Assembly: GCA_025594325.1 (NCBI GenBank)
Contig: JANHCV010000001.1
Coordinates: forward strand, 5,078,961 to 5,142,960
Length of the DNA stretch: 64,000 nucleotides
DNA from: Blastocladiella emersonii ATCC 22665
Taxonomy: Eukaryota; Blastocladiomycota; Blastocladiomycetes; Blastocladiales; Blastocladiaceae
Direction of reading: 5' to 3'
Part shown: positions 43,298 through 52,720 of the stretch, one piece after another
Layout of the letters: each line of letters opens with the position of its first letter
How positions within the stretch are numbered: the first letter of the stretch is position 1
The notes under the pieces: generated by a model
Told to the model about the DNA's origin: nothing
Databases searched by the model: none
Seen by the model: the letters and a program-made list of their open reading frames with translations, nothing else
Position numbers and translations under genes: made by a program

Positions 43298-43653
43298 ATG
43301 GTATTGTTCATAGATCGCGTTCTTAGTGATGCTTCGGCCATGAGGACTCGCCCTGCCCCGCTCACAGCGATGTCCGTGCGTGGACCGAGGGACTCGAGGA
43401 TCGGCAGCTTGGCTGAGCCACCTGGTGGTGGGTCGGTCGGTCCGGTGCCGCTGAGCCACAGGAGTACGGATCAGGGTACCTCATCAGCGAGTCCATCACG
43501 GCGCGACGCGACTGACGCGAGGCCGCGTCGCGCACATGGGCCACCCGCCGACTTGACTTGCCCGTTTCGGCAGTCGGTCCTCGCTCGCGCCACCACACAG
43601 ATGGTCGACCCCGAAGAACGACTCCATCGCGCTTGGATGACAACGTCACCGCC
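43298..43653. other. Intergenic region upstream of helicase A
   Basis: This 356-bp region is the promoter side of helicase A. A stretch around 43490-43545 (TCCATCAC followed by CGACGC-rich sequence) resembles the region before helicase B (47338-47390), as expected if promoter and gene were duplicated together. No gene is seen. Confidence 0.5.
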
Positions 43654-46600
43654 ATGGAACTAGATGCAACGCTCAGGCCGTACCAGGCGGACCTCGTCCA
43701 GCGCGCGCTGCGCGACGGCAACTATATCGTGTGCCTGCCGACCGGTACAGCTAATGGCCCTCGGTCCTCGACGCGATGCACCGCCTAACGCTCGCCGCCG
43801 TCAACGTGCAGGCATGGGCAAGACGCACATCGCGTTCGAGATCTTCTACCAGCTGCGCGCGAAGCGGGAGCGGCACGGCGTGACGGTGCTCTTCGCGTGC
43901 ACCGAGGCGCTGTGCAAGCAGCTCCTCGGCGAGTTCCGCTCGCTCGCCGACGAGCGCGGCCTCGCGCTCCGCCCACTTATCCTCGCCGGGCAACGCAAGG
44001 GCAGCAACGCCGACTTCGCCAAGCTGGACCTGCTCGTCACGACGCCCGGCAAGTTTCTCGCGATGCTGGGCAAGGATGGGTTCCTCGAGATCGGCGATCT
44101 TGCGCTCGCCATCTTCGACGAGGTGCACAACGGGATCAAGGACCACCCGTACGTCGCCATCGCCGGCCTCCTGCGCGACCACAACGAGGCCGCGCGCGCG
44201 GCCGCGGGCGCCGGGTCCGGCTTACACCCCGTCAAGCTGCTCGGGCTTACCGGCACGCCCGTCAAGTTGCAGCAGAGCACCTCGGTCCATCCGGGAATCG
44301 TCAAGATGATGCTCGGCAACCTGTTCAAGACGTTCGACAACGCCCAGCTGCTCATGGTCGACCCCAACGCCGATGCCGGCGGCCAGGACGCCGGCGTGGT
44401 CGAGAGCTACGAGGAGTTCCAGCCCAAGATCCGCACCGAGTCAGTCACGTTCCTGCCGACGTTCGACGACCCGGACCAGCTCGAGATCACGCAGGTCGTG
44501 TGGGCGCCCGTCCACGCCGCGCTGCGCCGCATCCACACGGCGCACCCGGCGCTGCTCGAGGACCCGGTCCGCATCTACACGCGCACGCCCAGCCGCCGCG
44601 ACGACGTCTTCTTCCCGCGCACCTTCTCCGCGGCGCACCTCGCCGACTTTGGCACGCTCGGCGTGTACCAGATCCAGAGCACGATCGAAAGCGTTGCTGC
44701 CAACTTCCGCAAGCCGCTGTCGCGGCGCAGCAAGCAGGCGTTGGCGTGCGACATGTTCGACGCGCTGACGACGGAGCAGCAGGAGCAGATCGCGCGGGAC
44801 CTCGTGGACGCGTCGTGGCACGCGTATGCCGCGGTGCTGCAGCAGTGGGTCGGCGGGCTCGCGGTCGTCGACTGCGTCAAGCACAACCGCGACTTTTTCG
44901 GCCGCTCGAACCCGGCGCTGCTGCCCGCGGTCGAGAAGCTCGTCAACGACGCGACGCGTCTCTCGCCGCGCATGCGCAAGATCATCGAGCTGCTCGACGC
45001 CGAACTCGCTGGCGCCCACGGCACCGACTGTGGTATCGTGTTCATCAACAACGTCGAGGAGGCGTTCTGGGTGTCGTACTGCATCCACGCGCACTCGCCG
45101 TACACGTCGGGCGTCCTGATCAGCGGCAATCGCTCGACGGGCAAGGTCACGGCCACCCTCCCGCCCGACGTCGCGGCTCGACTCTGCAACGGCAAGGCGC
45201 TCAGCAAGTTCGAGAAGGGCGAGCTCCGCGTCCTCGTGTGCACCTCGGTCGCCGAGGAGGGGATCGACGTGCAGGCGTGCCGCGTCGTCATCAACATGAC
45301 GACGGCGGCCATCAACCCGAACCGCCTCATCCAGGCCCGCGGACGCGCGCGCAAGGAGGGCGGCGTCATGTACATGCTGTGCGCGTCGGACCGCGACCAC
45401 GCGCGCGTGGTCAAGGCGTCGCGCAGCAGCGAGATCGCGGCGCGGTCGACCGCCGAGTCCGCGAGCACGGGCGCGTCGGTCGATCTCGATGCGGGCTGGC
45501 GCGACGACAGGCGGCACGGGTCGGCACCGACGCCCACGCCTCGCACGCCGGCGGATTCGTCGCGGCACACGGCCAGCGCGTCGCCAACTTCGAGCTGGTG
45601 GGAGCCCATGCCCATGACACCGCCGACCTCGCCGTCGCCGCCGTCCCTCGTGATGCGTCGAACGGCATCGCCGATGCGCTCCAACTCGGTCTCGGACCTC
45701 ACGGCGTTCATCGGGTCGCAGCTCGTGTCCTCGATCCGCGACCTGGAGCTCAGCCTGCCGTACAGCCGCGGCGGGTCGTCGTCGCCAAGTCCATCCTCCT
45801 CGCCTACTCCCTCGCGCGCCTCGTCCACACTCCCGTTGGCGAGCACGCCGATCGTTCCGACATCTCGCACCAGCGAGGTTACGGCGTGGTCGACCACCGA
45901 GCCGGCGAGCACGGACACGCCAGCCGACGTCGACGCCGCGGGCCTGCGCGATGGCGTGCGGGACGGGTCCATGTTACTTTCGTCGCCGGCTTCCGTTTCG
46001 CCGCCTGCGGTGCGGCGTGCGGCGTCGCCGGCGCGTACCGACTCGGCCTCGGTAACCTCGCTGCCCGTCGACAAGCGTGACGCCTCGCCGACCCGCTTCG
46101 CGCCTCGGTTGCCGCACGGCCACGACGATGACGCGCGTTCGGACTCCGCGTCGCCTTCCTCCTCTGCGCCAACAACCGCACCGCCATCCCTTACTCGCAC
46201 CCCGACTCTCACTTCTGCGCCTGTCGTCGCGCCCGTCTCTACGACCAACGACGCGCCGCTCATGCTTCCCGTGCGGAATCCTCCGCCTTCGTCGTTTGCG
46301 CCTCGTCACGATCTGCCCGCAGCGAATCCACGCGTCGCGCGGGCGCTCAGCGACCACGACATCTCGCCGCTCCTACCGCTCCCCACCGCCGCCTCGCCGC
46401 GCATCCCGGACTCGGTCGCGGCTACCCATGCTGCGGCGGTCACGGCTGTGTTCACAACTGTCGCGCCTGTCGCTCTGGCTTTAAGCGAACGCGACCTTCC
46501 TCCACCCCCACCGCTCCCCGCGACCACAACACCACCGCCTTCGTCGTTTGCGCTTCCTCGTGATCTCTCCGCAGCTACCGTACGCGTCGCGCGGGCGCTC

Positions 46601-47170
46601 AGCGAGCACAATCTCCCGCCACCTCCCTCGCTCCCCGTCGCCGAAGCGCCGCCGCCTTCGCCGTTTCCGCTTCCTCGTGATCCCCCCGCAGCCACCGCAC
46701 TCGTCGCGGAGGCGCTAATTGACCACGACCTCCCGCCACCCCCACCGCTCCCTGCTGCCGCCGCACCGCCGCGCGTCCCGGTCTCGGTCGCGGTCGCGGT
46801 CCCGGTCTCGGTCGCGGTCCCGGCTACCACGCTGCCGCTGAAGATCCCGCGCACAATTGCGGACGCCAAGGGCCGCGTCATGAACCTGCTCACCACGCAC
46901 GGCGGCCTCGCCGGCACGTCCGAGCTGTCGCGCTGGTTCGTGGAGCGGCCGCTCGGCGACGCGGACGGGAGGCCGCCGCTGTTCCACTGCCAGGTGCGCG
47001 TCACGTTCCCGCCGCAGTTGCTCAAGCTGCTCGCGTCGGTCGCGGGCGACCGGACGCGGATCGACAGCAAGGCGGACTGGGTCGCGGGCAAGAAGGCGGC
47101 GGCGCAGGCGGCGTGGAATGACGTTTGGAAGCAGTTGGCCGAGATGGGTGCTGTGGTCATAGATGGATAG
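43654..47170 (+). CDS. RIG-I/Dicer-clade SF2 helicase with C-terminal dsRBD-like domain (paralogue A)
   Basis: Exons 43654-43744 and 43812-47170 (67-nt GTACAG...GCAG intron, CTAAC branch) give 1,149 aa. Q-motif-like LRPYQADLVQRAL precedes Walker A LPTGMGKTHIAFE, which is created by splicing. Motif Ib is TTPGKFL, motif II IFDEVHNGIKDHPY, motif III GLTGTPVK. The insert between the two RecA lobes is long and helical, as in Dicer and RIG-I-like proteins. Motif V is CTSVAEEGIDVQACRVVIN and VI QARGRARKEGG. A disordered Ser/Pro linker of over 400 residues follows. The last 100 residues (TLPLKIPRTIADAKGRVMNL, PPLFHCQVRVTFPP, KKAAAQAAWNDVWKQL) have the alpha-beta-beta-beta-alpha spacing and KKxAAxxA ending of a dsRNA-binding domain. 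No RNase III or PAZ is present. Confidence 0.85.
46276..46770 (+). repeat. Coding tandem repeats in the helicase A linker
   Basis: Three fuller units and one partial, about 40 codons each, share PPSSFALPRDLSAA, RVARALSEH and DLPPPPPLP. Starts are near 46276, 46530 and 46646, with a partial unit near 46455-46530. Paralogue B has a single related unit (DDDDLPPPPPLP near 49720-49760). Poly-Pro cores of this kind often bind profilin, SH3, WW or EVH1 domains; that role is inferred. Confidence 0.7.
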
Positions 47171-47508
47171 TTGAGAGTGTATGTACAAGAGAGTATTGTG
47201 TTTGTACAGGGTGTCTGCCGACGCGAAGGCGATCAGACGCGCTGATCAAACGTCTGATCAGCGACGCGTCGTTCATGATCAAAACAGGTTGAACTAGCCG
47301 GGCTTGCGAGATACGAGTCCGCTTGACGGATCAAAGAATCCATCACAACCCGACGCAGATTAGCGAGACGCGTTGCGCCCACGAGTGACAAAGCTGTCCA
47401 TGACCCGTCCAGCGCCACAAGCTGCTCAGCTGTCAGCCCGCAAAGCTTCTCACGCTCTCTTGCTCGCAAAAGTTATGGGCAGGACCCTCGAGCTACGAAG
47501 TCTACACC
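47171..47508. other. Intergenic region between the helicase paralogues
   Basis: The 338 bp hold the inverted repeat at 47240-47263 and a promoter segment similar to that of paralogue A. GAGACGCGTTGCGCC at 47367-47381 echoes the GAGACGCGT motif seen in other gaps. No gene is seen. Confidence 0.5.
47240..47263. repeat. Inverted repeat downstream of helicase A
   Basis: CGCTGATCA, six bases, TGATCAGCG: a perfect 9-bp inverted repeat 70 bp past the stop codon, followed by ACGCG. The same arrangement (TGATCA, six bases, TGATCA, then GTGACGCG) follows helicase B at 50202-50230. It may be a 3'-end signal or a remnant of the duplication. Confidence 0.55.
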
Positions 47509-50134
47509 ATGGAACTCTCTGCAAAACTCAGGCCGTACCAGGCGGTCCTCGCCGAGCGCGCGCTGCGCGATGGCAACTACGTCGTGAGTCTGCCGACTGG
47601 TACCCCTGCTCCCGACGCAGATCTGAGAGAGAGCAGATCCTGACGTGGTTCGCTTGTGGCTAGGCATGGGCAAGACGCATATTGCGTTCGAGGTCTTCTA
47701 CCAGCTCCGCATGAAGCGTGCGCGCGAGGGCAAGCGGCCTAGCGTGACGGTCCTGTTCGCGTGCACGGCGCCGCTGTGCTCGCAGCTGTTCAACGAGTTC
47801 CGGTCGCTCGCCGACGACCGTGGCCTACCGCTTCGCGGGCTCGTGCTCACTGGGCCCGGCAAGGGCGGCAACGCAGACTTCACCAAGCTCGACCTGCTCG
47901 TCACGACGCCCGGCAAGTTCCTGGTCATGCTCGGCAAGGACGGGTTCCTCACGATCGGCGATCTTGCGCTCGCCATCTTCGACGAGGTGCACAACGGGAT
48001 CAAGGGCGACAACTACGTCGCCGTCGCCAACCAGCTGCGCCGGCACAACGAGGCCGCGCGCGCGGTCCAGCAGTTTGGCTCGGGCGCGTGCGCCATCAAG
48101 ATCCTCGGATTAAGCGGCACGCCCGTCAAGCTGCAGCAGAGTACCTCGGTCGACCCGGAAACCGTCAAGACGATGCTCGGCGGCCTGCTCGAGACGTTCG
48201 ACGACGCGCAGCTCGTCATGATCGACCCGAAAGCAGACCACGACGTGGGCGTGCTCGACAGCTACAACGACATGGAGCCCAAGATCCGCACCGAGTCCGT
48301 CTCGTACCTGCCGACGCTTGACGACCCGGACCAGCACAGCATCACGCAGGCTCTGTGGGCGCCGGTCCACGCCGCGCTGCGCCGCATCCACACGGACCAC
48401 CCGGGCCTGTTCGAGGACCTGATCCGCATGTACACGCGCACTACCGATCCGCGCGAGGAGGTCTACTTTCCGCGCACCTTCCACCCGAGTCTTCTCGCCG
48501 TGTTCGACACGCTCGGCGTGTACCAGATCCAGCGCCGCATGGAGAACCTCGCGTCCGACCTGCTGCAGAAGTCGTGGCAGTTCCCCCTGTTCTGCATCCT
48601 GTCCCCGGAGCAGCAGCAGCAGGTCGCCACGGACCTCAGCCTCGCGGCGCGGTACGCGTACGCGGTGATCTTGCAGCAGTGGATCGGCGGGATCGCGGTG
48701 CGTCACTACGTCGATTACAACGACGAGATCTTCGCGCAACCGTGGGCGTGCGCACCGCCGCGCGACTCGAGCAGTACACCGGCCTCGGAGATCATGGAGG
48801 CCGTCGTCGCGGACCCCGAGGCGACAGACATGGCCCCGCGGATGCGCAAGGTCATTGAGCTGCTCGACGCCGAGCTCGAGGGCACAGGCGACGACGAGGA
48901 CGAGTACGCCATGGTCTTTGTCAACAACGTCGACGAGGCGTTCTGGGTGTGCTACTACCTCACGACGCAGTCGCCGCACACGTCGGGCGTGCTCATTGGC
49001 CGCAACAACTCGCTCGGCCAGGCCATGGACAACTTCCCGCCCGACGTCATCAAGCGCAGCCAGTACAAGACGGCGCACCAGATGTTCGGCAAGGGCAGCC
49101 TGTACGTGCTCGTGTGCACGTCCGTCGCCGAGGAGGGGATCGACGTGCAGGCGTGCCGCGTCGTCATCAACATGACGACGGCGGCCATCAACCCGACGCG
49201 CTTCATCCAGTCGCGCGGCCGCGCGCGCAAGGAGGGCGGCATCATGTACATGCTGTGCGCGTCGGACCGCGAGCACGCGCGCATCGAGAAGGCGTCGCTC
49301 AGCAGCGAGATTGCGGCACGGTCCACGACCGAGTCGGCGAGCAGTGGCGGCGGCGCACTCGCTGTTCTCGAGGATCCCTTCTACAGCACCGTGACCTCGC
49401 ACACGACCGCTTCTTTGGCTCGGCCCACTTCCTCGCTTTCATCGTCGTCGCTTGGCATGGTGCGCTCGACGTCGCCGAACCGCGCCAACTCGGCCTCGGA
49501 GCTCACGGCTTTGGTACACGACGTCAGTCTCGGCCTGCCGCGCGGCCGTGACGACGCGGAGTCGCCGTCGTCGTCATTCACGTCATCCTCGCCGCCCCCT
49601 TCGATCTCTGCTCCCATCGCTGCCACCCGCATGCAGCCCGTCACCGAGCCTCCTTCCTCGTCATTTTCACTTCCACGATCGCCTCCACCGGCCGCGTCGA
49701 CGCGTTCTCCATCACCCTTTGACGACGACGATCTGCCGCCACCCCCGCCGCTGCCAAGCGCGCCTGCTGCGGCCGAACCCGGACCTCGTCGCTCGACGCT
49801 GCCGCTCAAGATCCCTTCGTCCATTCTCGACAACAAGGGCCGCATCATGCACCTGCTCGCGACCTACGGCGGCGTCACAAATCCGTCCGAGCTCTCGTGC
49901 TGGTATGTGGAGCGGCCAACAGCTGCACCGACTGCGATACCGCCGCTGTTTCACTGTCACGTCCGCGTCGTGTTCCCGCCGCTGCTCGCGGACGTGCTTG
50001 CACCGGTCGCGGGGAACATCCTGAAGCTTGACAGCGCGGCCGGGTGGGTTGCGAGCAAGGACGAGGCGGCGCAGGACGCGTGGGCCGACGTGTGGAAAAA
50101 GCTGAGTGATATGGGCGCTGTATTAGTGAATTAA
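47509..50134 (+). CDS. RIG-I/Dicer-clade SF2 helicase with C-terminal dsRBD-like domain (paralogue B)
   Basis: Exons 47509-47599 and 47664-50134 (64-nt GTACCC...CTAG intron at the same place as in A) give 853 aa. All motifs match paralogue A: LPTGMGKTHIAFE, IFDEVHNGIKGDNY, GLSGTPVK, CTSVAEEGIDVQACRVVIN and QSRGRARKEGG. Motif III has Ser for Thr. The inter-lobe helical insert is conserved. The Ser/Pro linker is about 200 residues, much shorter than in A, with one DLPPPPPLP unit. The C-terminal domain (TLPLKIPSSILDNKGRIMHL, PPLFHCHVRVVFPP, KDEAAQDAWADVWKKL) is dsRBD-like. The shared intron and flanks show tandem duplication; both copies are intact, so both are probably used. Confidence 0.85.
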
Positions 50135-50201
50135 TGTCTAAGTGGTCGAGGGGCCGAGTGCCAGGTTTTGTACATGCAGTCTCGAATCAGTGAAGGCAAG
50201 C

Positions 50202-50230
50202 GCGTTGATCAGAGATGTGATCAGTGACGC
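50202..50230. repeat. Inverted repeat downstream of helicase B
   Basis: TGATCA (50206-50211), six bases, TGATCA (50218-50223), followed by GTGACGC. It sits at the same distance past the stop codon as the 47240-47263 repeat, with the same 6-base spacer but a different spacer sequence, so the arms rather than the loop are conserved. Confidence 0.5.
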
Positions 50231-50360
50231 GACGCGCGACGCGATGTTCATCTCAAACGATCGTTGGTGCTCATTCCTTCACAGCCAACGAAGAAAGGTT
50301 AGGTGTGAATGAACGAGTGTGCTATTCAACGACAACACTCTGGGGACGATGCGAGCCCGT

Positions 50361-51495
50361 TCAAGGGAGGTACGCGAAGGCGAGAAACGCCTGGCCGTCA
50401 CCGTTGGACTTGCACTTAGTGCCGGGCGCAACGTCCATGTCGACCCAGCGGCCGCGGGTGCACGAGCCGATCTTCTTGCCCTCGGCGGCGCACCGCATCT
50501 GGCCGTCCTTGCACGGCGCGTCGGGGGTCGTCGAGGTCGGGGTCGGGCGGGTCGGGGGCTTGGACTGGGTGGCGGTCGCGGTGGAGGTCTTGGTCGGCTT
50601 GGGCGCGGGCGTCACGGTGCGGGTTGGGCGGGGAGCGACGGTCGACGAGGTGCGGGTCTGGGTCGGGCGAGGAGCAGCCGACGAGGTGCGAGTGGGGCGG
50701 GGAGCGACCGCGGACGAGGAAGAGGTGGGGCGGGGAGCAGCAGTCGACGCGGACGAAGCAGGAGCGGAGGAAGTCGGCGGCTTCACGACGGGCGGCTGGC
50801 CGGTCCCACGGAAGGTAACAATGGCGCGCGGCTCGTTGAAGAACTCGCGCTTGTCGTCCGAGTTGCCCGGGAACTCGGGGAAGTGGTACTTTGCGCCGGG
50901 GATATGGGCGAGCAGCGGCTCGGGGCCCGACAGCACCGCGTTCGGGTTCGGGTTCTCGATGTTGATGTCGACGCAGTTGTTGTACAGCTCGCGGTTGCCG
51001 ACGGCGTTGTACCACAGCCACGACAGCGTGACGCCCTCGCCGGCGGGCGCGTTGGCGGGGATCTGCAGCGTGTGCTTGAAGGGGAACTCGCGGCGCAGGC
51101 ACTCGCGGATGATCGTGTCGATGACGACAAACGTCTTGTCGTTGTCGTACGACAGCGCAAACTGGCAGTGGCCGCCGTCGTGCGCGTCCTTGCGCGCGGT
51201 CCCCGTCAGCACCATGGGGATCGAGTCGCCCGCCTTGACCGTCAGCACGGGCTTCTGCTTGGAGTGGCCCTTGCACGGGTACTTGCCGAGCGGCGACGTC
51301 AGGTCGTAGTCGATGGCGTCGCCGGGGCCCGGGTTGTTGGTGGCGCGGCGCGGCGCCGGGGCTAGATTTTGCGAGAAGGTGAGTTGGTGGTCGACATGAC
51401 CAGAGTGCGGAGAGAAGCGTACTCTCGATGCGGATGTGCGCGTTGGCGGTCGACGCGAGGAGCGCGAGCAGCATGAGGATGACCGAGGTCTGCAT
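50361..51495 (-). CDS. Secreted lytic polysaccharide monooxygenase-like protein (AA11-like) with Cys-rich C-terminal module
   Basis: Exons 51495-51423 and 51361-50361 (61-nt GTACGC...CTAG intron) give 357 aa. The signal peptide (MQTSVILMLLALLASTANA) is predicted to leave mature His1 in HIRIETP, the N-terminal histidine of an LPMO copper brace. The core has PCKGHSKQKPVLTVKAGDSI, a second candidate His in DGGHCQFALSYDND, then ECLRREFPFKHTLQIPANAP and LSWLWYNAVGNRELYNNCVD, all as in AA11-like proteins. A Thr/Pro/Ser/Arg linker of about 100 residues leads to PCKDGQMRCAAEGKKIGSC and RWVDMDVAPGTKC, a small Cys-rich module often found behind AA11 domains. It likely acts on chitin or another wall polysaccharide outside the cell; substrate is inferred. 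Confidence 0.78.
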
Positions 51496-52184
51496 CTTGG
51501 GTAATGGGTGTGGAGTGTGGGGGGTGGGGTAACGACGAGAAAGTGGCGGAGGTGATGGGGAAGACGATCAACGTCTATGGTCTCGAGTCTGTCTAGCAGT
51601 CGTGCGAGGAGAGCAGGGGCCGGTCTACGGGGAAGGTGTCTCTTGAAGAAGCAGCACGAGGAGAGGGAAAGGGGGTCCGCGGCCTACTTGTAGTAGTCGC
51701 GGCCACGGTCGCGGTGCCCCGCACGGCCGGATCCCGCTCACGGTCGCAGAAACCAACGCGCACACGCCATCCAAACTTGCAGGGCAGGGCGAACCATTGC
51801 ACACGCCGTGGCGCACGTAGCACCGACGGGCCGGCGCCGGGTTCATTGTTCGAGCGCGGGGGCCGCGTTTCAAGAGCGTGTGCGACCAGCCACGGCAGGA
51901 CGTCGCGCATCGCGGTTCAAGTCATGACGGCGCCAGTGCTGAGCCACCGCGGGACGAGAAAGCTGCAGGGACGGTGCGGGTTTATTCCGCCTGTGCGTCC
52001 TGATTCGCCGTGGCCGTGCAGGACTGAGACGCGCGCAACGCGACGCTCTTCGGTTGGATTCTCCGCTTTTGGATCCGCGATGACCGAGCAGGAGAGAAGA
52101 CGCGACGCAAGCAGCCGCACAAGCGTGAGTGTGAGGGGTAGCAGCAAAGAACGTCGTCGTGTTGGATCCCCGCTCTCTCCGCGC
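51496..52184. other. Intergenic region, no gene supported
   Basis: ORFs of up to 225 codons exist on both strands in this 689 bp, but their Arg/Ser-rich translations look like GC-driven noise and no splice chain improves them. It covers the LPMO-like gene's promoter and the ETFRF1 3' side. I see no tRNA cloverleaf. Confidence 0.5.
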
Positions 52185-52559
52185 TCACAGCTGGCCGTAG
52201 CGCTTCTGCACCGAGCGATACTTTTTCAGGTAGTACAGCCTACCGCGCGCATCGCGTCAGCACACGCCACGGTCCTCGGAAAGCGGGGACGTACGTCTCA
52301 ATCTCCTTCTTGACGTACTCGGCGTGCATCAGGGCGCGCTTGATGTCGTCCTCGTCCGTCAGGCCCGCGTTCTTCTGGAACGCGCCCTTGAGCTTGCGGC
52401 GGAACCACGGGAAGCCCTCGGCGTGCGGGTAGTCGCGGCCGAGGAAGAGCAGCTGCGTTGAGGGGAGTGGATCAGCGACCGAGGGACACAAGGCCGACTC
52501 GGCTCGGATCGCACCTCCTTGTACATGGTAATGACGCGCGAGCGCAGCGGGTTCGACAT
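52185..52559 (-). CDS. ETFRF1: ETFRF1/LYRM5-type LYR-motif mitochondrial protein
   Basis: LYRM5 binds the mitochondrial electron-transferring flavoprotein and removes its FAD. Three small exons (52559-52515, 52452-52295, 52239-52185) join in phase to 85 aa, against 88-90 in animals. The start MSNPLRSRVITMYKE, then LLFLGRDYPHAEGFPWFRRK, IKRALMHAEYVKKEIETLYYL and KKYRSVQKRYGQL match LYRM5 along its length. The introns are 62 nt (GTGCGA...GCAG) and 55 nt (GTACGT...GTAG, CTGAC branch). Each exon is short, so the gene appears only after splicing. The usual LYR triad is Met-Tyr-Lys here. Confidence 0.9.
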
Positions 52560-52720
52560 GGTCTCAGTTGATGTGTTGCATGGACTTGTTGCGATACATG
52601 GGTTGCGTCAAGTGGACTGCCAGGAGGAAGAGGCGGCCGACGAGCGGCGCCGCCGATCAGCGTGGCGTCGCGAATCACACAACACGCGTTGGTCAACTGC
52701 ACGGGGACGCATGTATTCAG

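Noticed and set aside
43654..47170. Helicase A as a full Dicer
   Set aside because: No PAZ or RNase III motifs follow the helicase, and the stop codon is followed directly by intergenic sequence and the paralogue.
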